From Frigididesulfovibrio sp031551885 (GTDB lineage: Bacteria; Desulfobacterota; Desulfovibrionia; Desulfovibrionales; Desulfovibrionaceae), in contig JAVBMX010000031.1 of the NCBI GenBank assembly GCA_031551885.1, positions 1 through 64,000 on the forward strand: a stretch of 64,000 nt of DNA. Reading direction: 5' to 3'. Shown piece after piece: positions 44,388-53,729 of the stretch; the stretch's first letter is position 1; every line of letters starts with the position of its first letter. Position numbers and translations under genes: made by a program. The notes below the pieces were generated by a model. That model worked only from the letters and a program-made list of their open reading frames with translations. It did no database searches and was not told the origin of the DNA.

Positions 44388-47300
44388 AGTGATGCGCGGG
44401 CGTGCCGTTTTCGTTGCGGGCATCATACTCGGCAAGAAATTCGTGCATGGATTGGGTCATCTGTTTCAGCTGGGTTTCCAGCTTCGCCCACAGGCGCATG
44501 AGTCGCGCGTGGCGTTCGGGCAGGGCCTTGTCTCTGCCCATTTCCTCCAGTTCCAGGCAGGTCGAGAACAGACCTTCGCGGGTGTAGCGGCTGGAGGTGC
44601 CTTTGAGCGCGTGGGCCGCAGTGATCAGGCCGGTGTTGTCTCCGCTGTTGACGGCGTTGAGAATGTCTTGGGAAAACCGGGGGGCGTCGTGCAGATACAG
44701 ACGAATGCCGCGGACCACAAAGGCGTCGTCGTTGCCGAAGGTTTGGCGCACGACGGCGAGGTTCATGCCGCCGTTGTAGCCGTCGCCTTCGGGAAGGGCG
44801 TCCCGTTCCGGCCCGTGTTCCGGTTCGGCCGGCGAAACCGGCGGCTCTTGATCGAAGGGGATGATGGGGCTTTGATCCGCGCTGCGGCGGGCTATTTCCT
44901 CCGGTGTGCGCCCACGCGGGGCGAAGACGGCGACGGCTTCCTCAATCGCGGCGTGCAGCTCTTCCAGGCGAACGGGTTTGGTGACGTATCCGTCCATATC
45001 GGCCGCCATGTATTGTTCTTTTTCGCCGCCCATGGCGTGGGCGGTCATGGCGATGATCGGGAGCCTTCGGGAAGAGCCGCTTTCGGCCTCCCGCTCACGA
45101 ATTTTCGCCGTGGCCTCCATGCCGTCGAGTTCGGGCATCTGAATGTCCATGAACACGAGATCGAAGTCGCCTTTGTCGAGCGCCGCCACCGCCTGTAAGC
45201 CGTTGGAAACGATATGGACCGAATGCCCCATGCCCCGGAGCATGCGCGCGGCCACCAATTGGTTGATCTCCATATCGTCGGCCAGCAGGATGTGCAGGGC
45301 TATGGGGGAATTGGCGACGGGTCGCCGTTGCGCCTTTTGGCGAAGTTGTCTGCCCCCCATGGTTTCCTGAATGCCGAAAGCCGTGGCCATTGCCCGCAGC
45401 AGTTCGTTGGGGGGAGTGGGTTTTGTCAGGCGGGCGACGAATTTTTCGCCCAGGGCGGTGGAAGGCACCTCCGTGGACGAGAGCAAAATCAGCGGGGTAT
45501 TCGGCAGCTCCGGGTCGGCCGCGATCGCGTCGGCCAGATCGCCCCCGTCTTTCTCCGGCATCAGGAAGTCGACAAAGACCAGATCGTAGGGGGCGCCCGC
45601 CCGGCGTTCCTGACGCATCAGAGTGAGGGCCGCCTCCACGTCGGAGCAGAGATCGGCCGAAATGTTCCAGCCGGCGAACTGCTCTTTCATGATCAGCCGG
45701 TTGGTTTCGTTGTCGTCCACGATCAAAACTTTTTTGTCGAGCATGGCCGCAAGCGATACGGAAGGCCGCGCGGCGCGGTCTTCGGCAAGGCGCGGCAACG
45801 ACAGCGTCCACTCAAAGGAACTGCCCGCCCCGGCCTGACTGATGACCTTGAGTTCCGAGCCCATCAACCGCACCAGGCGGGAGCAGATGGCCAAACCAAG
45901 ACCCGTGCCGCCATACCGCCGGGTGGTGGATGCGTCCACCTGCTCGAAGGGGTTGAAGATGCCCTGGACTTTTTCCGCCGGAATGCCGATGCCCGTGTCC
46001 AGCACGCCGAGTTGGAGATGGGCGGTTTTCGCATCCGTCTCGGGCAGGGCGCGGGCCGTCACGATGACCTCGCCCCGTTCCGTGAACTTGATGGCGTTGT
46101 CCACCAGATTGCGGAGGATCTGGCGCAGGCGCAACGGGTCGCCCAAAAGGTGGTCCGGGGTTTCGGGCGTGACGTGGATGTTCAGTTCCAGGCCCTTTTT
46201 GTGGGCCGGGGGAGCCAGATCCTTGACCCCTTCGAACAACACGGTGCGCAGCGAGAACGGAATGCTCTCAATGATGGTCCGGCCTGCCTCGATTTTCGAG
46301 TAGTCCAAAATATCGTTGAGAACGCTCAGCAGCCCTTCGCCGCCCGTCTTGATCGTGGCGGCCATGGAAGCCTGCTCGGGAGTCAACGCGGTGCGCAGCA
46401 GCAAGTCCGCCATGCCGATGACCCCGTTGAGCGGGGTGCGGATTTCGTGGCTGATGTTGGCCAGGAAGTCGCTTTTGGCGCGGCCGGAAGCTTCCGCCGT
46501 GTTTCTGGCCTCGCGCAGGCCGTCTTCCATCCGCTTGCGCGAGGTGATGTCCATCACCACGCCGCCTGTGCCTTCCAGCGTATCGTTCGTGCCGATGATG
46601 GGGAAAATGAGGGCCGAGTGAATGCGGGATTCATCCTCCTGGCGCAGCGGCGGCTCAAGATATTCCGTTTCCACCCCTTGCCGGGTGGTGCGGGCCTGAT
46701 CCGTGCAGGCGGCCATCTGTTTGGATATTTCGGTCGGAACCAGGTGGGCGTCGGTCCTGCCGATGAGCTCCTCCGGCGTGGCGTGCAGCAGATCGGTGAA
46801 GCGCCGGTTCACCATGGTAAACTCGTCACTGAGGTTCTTGATGAACATGCCGGCGTCGGTATTGTCGATGAACGCCTGGAATTCCTGCCTGCGGTGTTCG
46901 ATCTCCTCGGTGCGGGCCGCCACGCGCTGTTCCAGCTCATTGTTCAGCCGGGCAAGCGCCAGCCGAGCCTGATCGCGTTCGTTGGCCCGCTTGGCGATCC
47001 GTCTGCCTGCCAAGATCAGCACGGCGCATCCGGCGGCAAACAGCAGCAGGTGCAGGCCGATCAAAAAGAAGGTGTTGCGTTGGGCGCTCTCTTGCAAAGG
47101 AGCCAGCGGGACGGAGATGGAAACGAAAGTCGGGCCGCTCTTATCCGCATGGCAGGCCGCGCAGCCTTTGCCGTCGGGAAAGGTGAAAACCGAACGCCGG
47201 AAGCTGTTCCCGTTGATTGCCGTATCTTCGGCTTTCACCTCTTGTTCGGCCGGCAGGGATTCACCGGGGGGCAATGCGGCGGGAAGGAGCTCAAGCGCGG

Positions 47301-47628
47301 CGGCTTCCCAGGCATCCGGCGCCGTGAGGCCTGGGGAGCTTCCGCCGAAGATCCGTCCGGATATTCCTTCGCCCATGTCTTGCGCTCGGTGTGGATTGGG
47401 CGCGCCGACCCGCCGGGCGGCGGGGCCGGTTTCCAGAATATGCGAAAAATCTCTGTGCCGTATCAAATCGGCTTTAATGTCGGCGTCGTAATCTATGCGT
47501 TCGACGGCATCCAGGCGGGAAAAGGAAAAAGAAAAACAAACGGCTCCGCCCCAGGCAATCAGCAGAAGGGCTGTGTAGGCATAGATCCAACGGCCGCTTG
47601 TCGGGCCGGGAGCCGGAGATGAAGACAT
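44386..47628 (-). CDS. Hybrid sensor histidine kinase with c-haem-type sensor domain
   Basis: Predicted 1080 residues. Layout: membrane helix (about 15-37), extracytoplasmic Tll0287-like (DUF3365) domain with CAACH at 156-160, second helix (about 177-200), coiled coil, PAS domain, HisKA (FLANISHEIRTPLNGVIG), HATPase (DNAIKFTERG, GTGLGLAIC), two receivers with Asp in VFVDFLMPEKDG and VFMDIQMPELDG, and a C-terminal HPt domain with His in AHALKGTSS. The CAACH motif could hold a covalent haem for redox or gas sensing. No separate output regulator is adjacent. ATG 47628 with GGAGCG is chosen over 47667. Confidence 0.94.
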   Translation of the reverse strand: MSSSPAPGPTSGRWIYAYTALLLIAWGGAVCFSFSFSRLDAVERIDYDADIKADLIRHRDFSHILETGPAARRVGAPNPHRAQDMGEGISGRIFGGSSPGLTAPDAWEAAALELLPAALPPGESLPAEQEVKAEDTAINGNSFRRSVFTFPDGKGCAACHADKSGPTFVSISVPLAPLQESAQRNTFFLIGLHLLLFAAGCAVLILAGRRIAKRANERDQARLALARLNNELEQRVAARTEEIEHRRQEFQAFIDNTDAGMFIKNLSDEFTMVNRRFTDLLHATPEELIGRTDAHLVPTEISKQMAACTDQARTTRQGVETEYLEPPLRQEDESRIHSALIFPIIGTNDTLEGTGGVVMDITSRKRMEDGLREARNTAEASGRAKSDFLANISHEIRTPLNGVIGMADLLLRTALTPEQASMAATIKTGGEGLLSVLNDILDYSKIEAGRTIIESIPFSLRTVLFEGVKDLAPPAHKKGLELNIHVTPETPDHLLGDPLRLRQILRNLVDNAIKFTERGEVIVTARALPETDAKTAHLQLGVLDTGIGIPAEKVQGIFNPFEQVDASTTRRYGGTGLGLAICSRLVRLMGSELKVISQAGAGSSFEWTLSLPRLAEDRAARPSVSLAAMLDKKVLIVDDNETNRLIMKEQFAGWNISADLCSDVEAALTLMRQERRAGAPYDLVFVDFLMPEKDGGDLADAIAADPELPNTPLILLSSTEVPSTALGEKFVARLTKPTPPNELLRAMATAFGIQETMGGRQLRQKAQRRPVANSPIALHILLADDMEINQLVAARMLRGMGHSVHIVSNGLQAVAALDKGDFDLVFMDIQMPELDGMEATAKIREREAESGSSRRLPIIAMTAHAMGGEKEQYMAADMDGYVTKPVRLEELHAAIEEAVAVFAPRGRTPEEIARRSADQSPIIPFDQEPPVSPAEPEHGPERDALPEGDGYNGGMNLAVVRQTFGNDDAFVVRGIRLYLHDAPRFSQDILNAVNSGDNTGLITAAHALKGTSSRYTREGLFSTCLELEEMGRDKALPERHARLMRLWAKLETQLKQMTQSMHEFLAEYDARNENGTPAHH

Positions 47629-47710
47629 AAACGCTCCGCGTCGCAGGATAGTAAAAATCGATATCACAACCCGCGTATCATGTCGACTTGCCGCCGTGAG
47701 ATGGAAAACA

Positions 47711-47733
47711 GGCCGGGGAAAATTGCCCCGGCC
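47711..47733 (-). terminator. Intrinsic terminator of ridA
   Basis: GGCCGGGG (47711-47718) pairs with CCCCGGCC (47726-47733). On the minus strand TGTTTTCC follows. Confidence 0.75.
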
Positions 47734-47779
47734 TGCGAAGAAGACGACTGGGAAAACGGCCGGTGGTCGGTCGTCCGGG

Positions 47780-48160
47780 CTATTTCATGCCTATGGCTTC
47801 GATTTCCACCAGGGCGTCTTTGGGCAGCCGGGCGACCTGCACGCAGCTGCGCGCGGGAAAAACGCCGGAGAAGAACGAAGCGTACACTTCGTTGACCGCA
47901 CCGAAGTGGGCCATGTCCTGCAGGAACACGGTGACTTTGACCACCCGATCCAGGCCGGAGCCGCCGGCTTCAAGCACGGCTTTGACGTTTTCCAGGCATT
48001 GCCGGGCTTGGGCGGCCGGGTCGGCCGGCATGGCCCCGGAAACCGGATCCATGGGAAGCTGGCCGGAAGTGAACACCAACGCCCCGGCGACAATGCCTTG
48101 AGAATACGGGCCGATGGCGGCCGGGGCCTTGGGGGTGGATACAACGCTTGTGGTGGACAT
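47780..48160 (-). CDS. ridA: RidA-family reactive enamine/imine deaminase
   Basis: Predicted 126 residues, the usual family length. PAAIGPYSQGIVAG, FTSGQLPMDP, ENVKAVLEAGGSGLDRVVKVTVFLQDM and the key Arg in PARSCVQVARLPKDALVEIEAIG are present. It hydrolyses reactive 2-aminoacrylate-type intermediates from PLP enzymes. Single gene with its own AAGGAG and terminator. Confidence 0.95.
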   Translation of the reverse strand: MSTTSVVSTPKAPAAIGPYSQGIVAGALVFTSGQLPMDPVSGAMPADPAAQARQCLENVKAVLEAGGSGLDRVVKVTVFLQDMAHFGAVNEVYASFFSGVFPARSCVQVARLPKDALVEIEAIGMK

Positions 48161-48280
48161 GGCGACTCCTTGTCGAACTGGGGTTGAGGTTTGCCGAGGT
48201 CCCGGACAAAGCACTACCACCCGACCGTCGGGATGACAATCCCGCGGCGTTCGAAGAAGTTCGCCTTTATAGGCAATTCC

Positions 48281-48309
48281 GTGAGGGCGCGCTCAAAGCG
48301 CGCCCTCAC
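48281..48309. terminator. Hairpin downstream of moaA
   Basis: Perfect stem of about 12 bp (TGAGGGCGCGCT, 48282-48293, with AGCGCGCCCTCA, 48297-48308) and a three-base loop. No strong T-run. Confidence 0.6.
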
Positions 48310-48317
48310 AGGAGTGT

Positions 48318-49331
48318 TCAACCGCCGATGGACGACATGCTGCGGCAAATGACGGCGTCTTTACGGCTGCGTTCCCGCAGCAGTTTATAGCCCAGAGGCT
48401 TGTCGCGCAGGGCTGCGGCCACCAGGGCGACTACGGCGTCCGGTTCTTGGGCGGGGTCGCGCAAGAGTTCCCGAATGGGGTGCTCGACATCGGAAAACAG
48501 GCAGGTGCGCAGCCGGCCGTCCGAGGTGACCCGGATGCGGTTGCAGTCGGTACAGAAATGGTTGGAGAGCGGGGAGATGATCCCGAAGCGCCCCTCGGCC
48601 CCGGCTATGCGAAACAGCCGGGCCGGGCCGTCGGGCTTGCGGGTTCCGTTGTTTTTTTCCAGGGGGGTGAGTTCCTCAATCGCGTTCGCGGCCGTGAGAA
48701 TATCCGGGGCGGACCAGAAGTTGCCCTCGCCCCAGCGGCCTCTGCCGCCCAAAGGCATATACTCGATGAAGCGGACGTCCACGGGGTGCTCGCGCAGCAG
48801 GTTGAAAAAGGCGGGCAGCTCGTCGTCGTTCACCCCTTTCAGGGCCACGGCGTTGATCTTGACCCGGATGCCCGAGGCCAAAGCCGCGCGCAAGCCCGCT
48901 TCGGCCTCGCGGTACATGTCCCGCCCGGAAATGCGCAGGAAAGTCTCCGGCCGAAACGTATCGTACGAGATGTTCAGGGCATTGATGCCCAGATCCTTCA
49001 GCACGGGAACATGCGGGGCGATGAGGGTGGCGTTGGTGGTGATGCGCACGTCCAAATCGGGAAAATCGCGGCGCAGCGTCTTGAGGAAGCCGACAAATCC
49101 TTTGCGGGCGAAGGGTTCCCCTCCTGTCAGGCGGACTTTGTCCACCCCCAGAGGCACGGTGAGTCCGATCAGGCGGAGCATTTCCTCATAGCTCAGGATG
49201 TTCGGGTGGGGAATGAAGGTCAGGCCCAGGGCATGGGCGCAGTACAGGCAGCGCAGGTTGCAGCGGTCGGTGACCGAAAGGCGCAGGTAGCGTACGCTGC
49301 GTCCGTGCGGATCGACGGGCAGGGCGATCAT
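48318..49331 (-). CDS. moaA: GTP 3',8-cyclase (molybdenum cofactor biosynthesis)
   Basis: Predicted 337 residues. The radical SAM cluster is CNLRCLYC, GTP handling is shown by RLTGGEPF, and the second cluster by CTDCNRIRVTSDGRLRTC. The C terminus ends in GG, needed for activity. It catalyses the first step of molybdopterin synthesis together with MoaC, which is not in this window. It starts within the stop of the thioesterase gene (ATGA), an unexpected operon partner. Confidence 0.96.
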   Translation of the reverse strand: MIALPVDPHGRSVRYLRLSVTDRCNLRCLYCAHALGLTFIPHPNILSYEEMLRLIGLTVPLGVDKVRLTGGEPFARKGFVGFLKTLRRDFPDLDVRITTNATLIAPHVPVLKDLGINALNISYDTFRPETFLRISGRDMYREAEAGLRAALASGIRVKINAVALKGVNDDELPAFFNLLREHPVDVRFIEYMPLGGRGRWGEGNFWSAPDILTAANAIEELTPLEKNNGTRKPDGPARLFRIAGAEGRFGIISPLSNHFCTDCNRIRVTSDGRLRTCLFSDVEHPIRELLRDPAQEPDAVVALVAAALRDKPLGYKLLRERSRKDAVICRSMSSIGG

Positions 49332-50062
49332 ATCCACTCCGTGGCGGCGCGAACCAGCTCCCGGTTGTCTTCCGCGCGATACAGGCCGTGCAGAAGGCCG
49401 CCCGAGTTCGGGCCGGGGGTGGTGCGGGCGGCTATGACGTCGCCGAAACGGCCTTCGGCTTTGAAGACCAAATCCAGACGACGCAGGTTTCTCTCTTCGG
49501 CAAGGAAAGTATGGGCCGCTTCAAGCACAAAGCCGGCAAAGCGCACATTGTTGACGTGCAGGTTTTGGTCGATGTCGTCCAGACGCACGGGGAACGACGG
49601 ACCGGAAAGACCGGCCGCCGGGTCTTCCGGGCGGATGTCCGCGTCTTCCATGGCCGGATCCGGGGTTTCCGGCGTCAGGGCGGCGACGCGAAGGGGAATG
49701 CGTTCAAGCCGGCGCGAGGCCGGATTGAAGATCACCCACTGGGTCACGGCCCGGGCGACTTCCTCATCCCCCACACACACGGTGAAATCGCGGCGGAACT
49801 GCAGGCGCTCGATGCCGATGGGGCGGGTGCGCACCCGCACGTCTTCGCCCGCGCCGGGCAGACGGTCGATGTCCAGGCGCATCTTGGCCAATACCCAAGC
49901 GAGGCCGAGGGCGCGCAGATCGCCGAGCCCCACGCCCAACGCTTCGGCGTGGGCGCCGGCGGCGTCTTCCAGATAATCGCACAGCCGGGTGGGGCGCAGG
50001 CGCATGTTCCGGCCCACGTCATAGCGGTGCACGCGATACACTTCTGTATGGGAAAGGTTCAT
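49328..50062 (-). CDS. Acyl-ACP thioesterase-family protein
   Basis: Predicted 244 residues, two hot-dog domains. The first starts VYRVHRYDVGRNMRLRPTRLCDYLEDAA. The second holds the catalytic segment DDIDQNLHVNN (Asp, Asn, His) of FatA/FatB-like enzymes. It would release fatty acids from acyl-carrier protein. ATG 50062 is chosen with GGAG upstream; reading further back enters atypical Arg/Ser-rich sequence. Confidence 0.87.
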   Translation of the reverse strand: MNLSHTEVYRVHRYDVGRNMRLRPTRLCDYLEDAAGAHAEALGVGLGDLRALGLAWVLAKMRLDIDRLPGAGEDVRVRTRPIGIERLQFRRDFTVCVGDEEVARAVTQWVIFNPASRRLERIPLRVAALTPETPDPAMEDADIRPEDPAAGLSGPSFPVRLDDIDQNLHVNNVRFAGFVLEAAHTFLAEERNLRRLDLVFKAEGRFGDVIAARTTPGPNSGGLLHGLYRAEDNRELVRAATEWI

Positions 50063-50109
50063 GGCTGCTCCGAGCTCGGGCTCAGCTCTCGTTGCGTCCC
50101 CCAATAAAT

Positions 50110-51513
50110 CTAGCGACCGCGTGGCTTCCGACCGGCCGCCGGAGGGGCGGGAACGACTTTTTCCCGAACCGGCGGAGCGGGTGGAAGCGGCGGCTCCACA
50201 ACAACATATGCGCCGGGAGGCTCGGGTGGAGCGGCTCCGCCCAGGGCCGCGCGAAAAAAAACGGCCAGATGGGCGTCTCGTTTTTCGCGCAGGACTTGGC
50301 GTTCCCGTTCGGGTCTTCTCCCGCAACGCAGTTCGGCGGTTTTGCCGATCTCGCAGGGGGCGAAAAGAGAATAATGGTCGGCACCGGGCAGCGTCAAGAC
50401 TTCGGGCGGCAGGGCGCTCGCCTCAAATGGCCGGGCATGCTCGGCGGGCGGGTATATTTCGTCTTTTTCCGCTTCCACCACGATCATGGGAACCTGGACA
50501 CGCCGCAACTCTTCCGGAGAAAACAGCATGCCGCCGGCCGGCGCAATCAGGGCCACGGCGCGGATGGAGCGTATTTCGGGCGGCCGGCGCGGCGCGCCGG
50601 GGGCATGCGGGGCGTCGGGATGGGACTGGGGCGACCTGTGGGCGTCTTCCCGGGCCGTCGGCTCCTCGTCGTGTTCAACCGCTTTCGCGATGTCGCCTAT
50701 GCGGCCGGCGACCGACGCCGCGGGCGAGGCGGAGCGGAGCGGAGCCTGGGGCTTGGGCGGAGCCGGCTTGAGCCTGGGAGCGAACGTGGTCGGCGAAGGC
50801 GAAAGAAGGGTGCGGGACTTTTCGGGCTTCAAGGCCGCCTGGATCCTGCCGGCCTCGGCCAGGCGCGCGCCGGACCAGCCGGCGCAGAAGATGTCGTGTT
50901 GGTCGACGTCGGAACAATACTTCTTGAGCAAAGGCAGCCTGGGCTCCGCGCCCAAAAGCTGCAACACGGTAATGGCTCCGTACCCGACGCCCACCAGGCC
51001 GATGCGCGACTCGTCCGCCAGGGGGCCGAGCTCCGGGTTTTCAAGCACGGCTTCCAGAGCCTGAAGCAGCAGGCGGGGGCGCTCGACGAGGTTGTCGAAG
51101 CTGAAGATTTTGCTTTCGTCGCGGAAATTGTCGCCTTCGTGGGTGGGGGCTATGACCATGTACCCCTGCGAGGCCAGAGCCGCCGCCAGATCCGCGGAGT
51201 CATACCGGCCGCCGGCCACGTCGTGGGAGAGCAGGATGATCGGGTAATGCCCCGGCAGGGGTTTGCCGTGGCCGGCTTCAAATCGCCTGCCGTCCATGGT
51301 TGTTGCGGCCCCGGCCGCGCCGCCGGGGTACCAGACCGTGAGATCGAAGCGCAGATTGCGGCCTTCGTCCCAGACGCCGAGGGAACGGTATGCGGCCGGT
51401 CCGGCCTGGGGCGGGCCGCCCCTGGCGGCCGCGCGGCCGGAACACAACTCCCAGAGACGCAGCAACACCAGCGCCACGGCCGCCGCGCCGCGGCGCGCCG
51501 AGCCCGGGGTCAT
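50110..51513 (-). CDS. Exported alpha/beta-hydrolase-fold protein lacking the usual serine
   Basis: Predicted 467 residues resembling dienelactone-hydrolase/PAF-acetylhydrolase-type proteins: FDLTVWYPG, YPIILLSHDVAGGRYDSADLAAALASQGY and DESRIGLVGVGYGAITVLQLL. The nucleophile elbow reads G-V-G-Y-G where G-x-S-x-G is expected, so the catalytic serine is a glycine. Asp (VEAEKDEIYPP) and His (GADHYSLFAP) positions are kept. A Pro/Ala-rich insert of about 80 residues lies in the middle, and the C terminus is Pro-rich. A hydrophobic N terminus suggests export or anchoring. It starts in the stop of the DUF3298 gene (ATGA). Confidence 0.78.
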   Translation of the reverse strand: MTPGSARRGAAAVALVLLRLWELCSGRAAARGGPPQAGPAAYRSLGVWDEGRNLRFDLTVWYPGGAAGAATTMDGRRFEAGHGKPLPGHYPIILLSHDVAGGRYDSADLAAALASQGYMVIAPTHEGDNFRDESKIFSFDNLVERPRLLLQALEAVLENPELGPLADESRIGLVGVGYGAITVLQLLGAEPRLPLLKKYCSDVDQHDIFCAGWSGARLAEAGRIQAALKPEKSRTLLSPSPTTFAPRLKPAPPKPQAPLRSASPAASVAGRIGDIAKAVEHDEEPTAREDAHRSPQSHPDAPHAPGAPRRPPEIRSIRAVALIAPAGGMLFSPEELRRVQVPMIVVEAEKDEIYPPAEHARPFEASALPPEVLTLPGADHYSLFAPCEIGKTAELRCGRRPERERQVLREKRDAHLAVFFRAALGGAAPPEPPGAYVVVEPPLPPAPPVREKVVPAPPAAGRKPRGR

Positions 51514-52358
51514 TTGCGCCCTCCGGCCGGGGTCCAGAGATCGACCTTGGGGAGATACGGCGCCAAGGCCGTCAGGGGAATGTCCACCCGCTGCACGCCG
51601 GCATGCTCGGCCGCGTCTCTGCCGGGGGCGAAGAACAGGGCCATGCCGTCCTGGGTCAGGGCGAAACAGGAGTAATCCAGGGGATCCGACCCGGCCTGAT
51701 AGGGCGAGACATAGCCGGAACCGTTGAAACGCCCGGCGAGTTCTTTGCGGCTGTAAAAGGAAAGAAAGGACGAAAGCCCGGATTCCGCCGCGAAGATGTC
51801 TTCCAGGCGCAGCAACCGGCCGGTCCGCAGATCGTAGGTGAAGGCGGCCACGGCCTGGATGGGTTGGAACCCTCCGGTATCCGTGGTGATTAAAAAAACG
51901 ATCGAGGCGGCGTGGGGGGAGGGCTGATACAGGCTGTAATCCATGGACAGACTGAACCGGGTGGTCTCCTCGGCGGGAATATCGGCCACGCCCGCGACAA
52001 AGGTATCCATTTTTTGCCGGCACCAAACGGCCACGGCCTGGTCAACGGCGGGAAGGCCCACGGAGGGGTATTCCACGTCCACGGTATAGCGCTGGGTTCG
52101 TTCGCGGATGTTGTGGCGCTCTTCCAGCGCCTTGGGGGCGGATGAAGGCGGAATGACCCGGGGCTCGATTTTGCGTTCTACTTCCGGGGTAAAGCGCAGG
52201 CCGGGCGGGTCGCCCAAGGTGCGTTGGGCCGCTGCGGCGGGATGCGCGCCGAATGCGGCGAGGCAGACGGCCGCCCACAGGCAGCCGGCCCACAACGAAG
52301 CCGCGCGGGAGGCCGACAGGGGAAAGAAGAATGCCGTGCGGCCGAACCGGCGCATCAT
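51510..52358 (-). CDS. Exported DUF3298/RsiV-like domain protein
   Basis: Predicted 282 residues. A long signal peptide or anchor ends near AAAAQRT. The C-terminal part, TYDLRTGRLLRLEDIFAAESG and LFFAPGRDAAEHAGVQRVDIPLTALAPYL, matches DUF3298, the domain found in the anti-sigma factor RsiV and related lysozyme-binding proteins. No sigma factor gene is adjacent. First gene of a four-gene minus-strand series ending in moaA. AGGAG precedes the ATG. Confidence 0.8.
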   Translation of the reverse strand: MMRRFGRTAFFFPLSASRAASLWAGCLWAAVCLAAFGAHPAAAAQRTLGDPPGLRFTPEVERKIEPRVIPPSSAPKALEERHNIRERTQRYTVDVEYPSVGLPAVDQAVAVWCRQKMDTFVAGVADIPAEETTRFSLSMDYSLYQPSPHAASIVFLITTDTGGFQPIQAVAAFTYDLRTGRLLRLEDIFAAESGLSSFLSFYSRKELAGRFNGSGYVSPYQAGSDPLDYSCFALTQDGMALFFAPGRDAAEHAGVQRVDIPLTALAPYLPKVDLWTPAGGRK

Positions 52359-52463
52359 GCCTTGCTCCTGAGGAAATCAAACGTTTTGGGCAAAACGTCT
52401 TCGTGCATCTCTACGTCTTTTGACCTGCTTCCGCAAGCGGACGATCCCACCGCCGAGCAGAGG

Positions 52464-53729
52464 TCAACGCACGCGGGGGTTGAAATAGCCCAGTTGCAGG
52501 TTGGGGCATTCTTTTTTCAGGCGTTTGCGGAAGTTTAAAAAGCCCAGGGAGGGACCGGTCTCGATACCGCGCATCAGGTCCAGGTACAGTTCCGGGTCGA
52601 TATTCAAGTTGCGCAGCTGGATACAGTCCACGCCGGCTTCGTTGACCAATTGGACAAGGGCGGCGGTTTCCGCTTCGGTGTCCGTGAAGCCGGGAAAAAA
52701 CAGCAGGTTGAGGGAGACGAACACCCCACCTGCCTTGGCCGCGTCGATGCTTTTGCGCACGTCGGCGAATTCGTACCCCGAAGGGCGGTAGTAGCGGGCG
52801 TAACTTTCCGCGCGCACGCTGTTGCAACTCACCCGCAGAGAGGTGATTCCGGCTTTGGCCAGTTTGGCCACGGCTTCCGGCAGCGAGGCGTTGGAATTGA
52901 TGTTGATCGTGCCTTGACCGCCTTCGGCCCGGAACCGGGTCACGGCATCGGCGATGAGGGCGCTTTCCGTCAGCGGCTCGCCTTCGCAGCCCTGGCCGAA
53001 AGAGAAAATCGGGTCCGGCTCGTTGCCGGCGTGGTGGCGCATGACCTCAAGCACTTCGTCCGCCGTGGGGGTGAAGGACATGCGGTTTTGCGGCGTGGCG
53101 CAGATGCGCGAACCCTTTTCCTGCTGCGAGATGCAGCCGATGCAGCGGGCGTTGCAGACCCGGGAAACGGGCAGGGGCGCTTCATATCGTCCCAGGCAGA
53201 GGTTGCGGGCAGCCGGGCAGCTGTAAGTGAGGGCGCATTTGGCGACGAGGTGCTGCATCAGCCGGTTTTCCGGGTACCGCTTGAGCAGAACCTCGGCTTT
53301 TTTGCGCAGGGTGGCCGGGGGGATGCCCTTGAACACCTGGCGCGGATCTTCATCCACCTTTTTGGCGCAGACGTAAAAACGCCCGCCGGCAAAGCCCACG
53401 GCCCCATAAGCGAAGAGCGGCAGAACCGGGGCGTCCGCCTGGGTCGCATAGGCCGGGTGCCCGGTCAGGGTGTGGGCCGGGGCCACAAACGCGGCCACGG
53501 CCTGCTCGTCCAGGGTTTCCACCTCGCCGGTTTCCGGGTCCAGGCCGAGGGCGAGGCGGCCGGGCAAAAGAAACAGTTCGCTTTCTTCGGGCAGGGGCAT
53601 GAGTTCATCCGGCCGGGGCAGGCCGAATTCTTCCCCGTGCCTGCAGATCATCAACAGCTCCGGGTTATCGTAGATGTTGCCGGCGGCGTCCGCCGTGACC
53701 AGGCAGGGGCGAATGGAGGAAGAAACCAT
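52464..53729 (-). CDS. Radical SAM protein with extra cysteines, unknown substrate
   Basis: Predicted 421 residues. The SAM cluster is CNARCIGC near residue 200, followed by FSFGQGCEGEPL and ININSNASLPEAVAKLAKAG. Upstream there is a cysteine set CALTYSCPAARNLC near residue 170-185 that could bind another cluster. The first 150 residues are not recognised. It may belong to the broad SPASM-less radical SAM group annotated without function in sulfate reducers. ATG 53729 with GGAG upstream is chosen; longer readings pass through non-coding-like sequence. Confidence 0.82.
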   Translation of the reverse strand: MVSSSIRPCLVTADAAGNIYDNPELLMICRHGEEFGLPRPDELMPLPEESELFLLPGRLALGLDPETGEVETLDEQAVAAFVAPAHTLTGHPAYATQADAPVLPLFAYGAVGFAGGRFYVCAKKVDEDPRQVFKGIPPATLRKKAEVLLKRYPENRLMQHLVAKCALTYSCPAARNLCLGRYEAPLPVSRVCNARCIGCISQQEKGSRICATPQNRMSFTPTADEVLEVMRHHAGNEPDPIFSFGQGCEGEPLTESALIADAVTRFRAEGGQGTININSNASLPEAVAKLAKAGITSLRVSCNSVRAESYARYYRPSGYEFADVRKSIDAAKAGGVFVSLNLLFFPGFTDTEAETAALVQLVNEAGVDCIQLRNLNIDPELYLDLMRGIETGPSLGFLNFRKRLKKECPNLQLGYFNPRVR

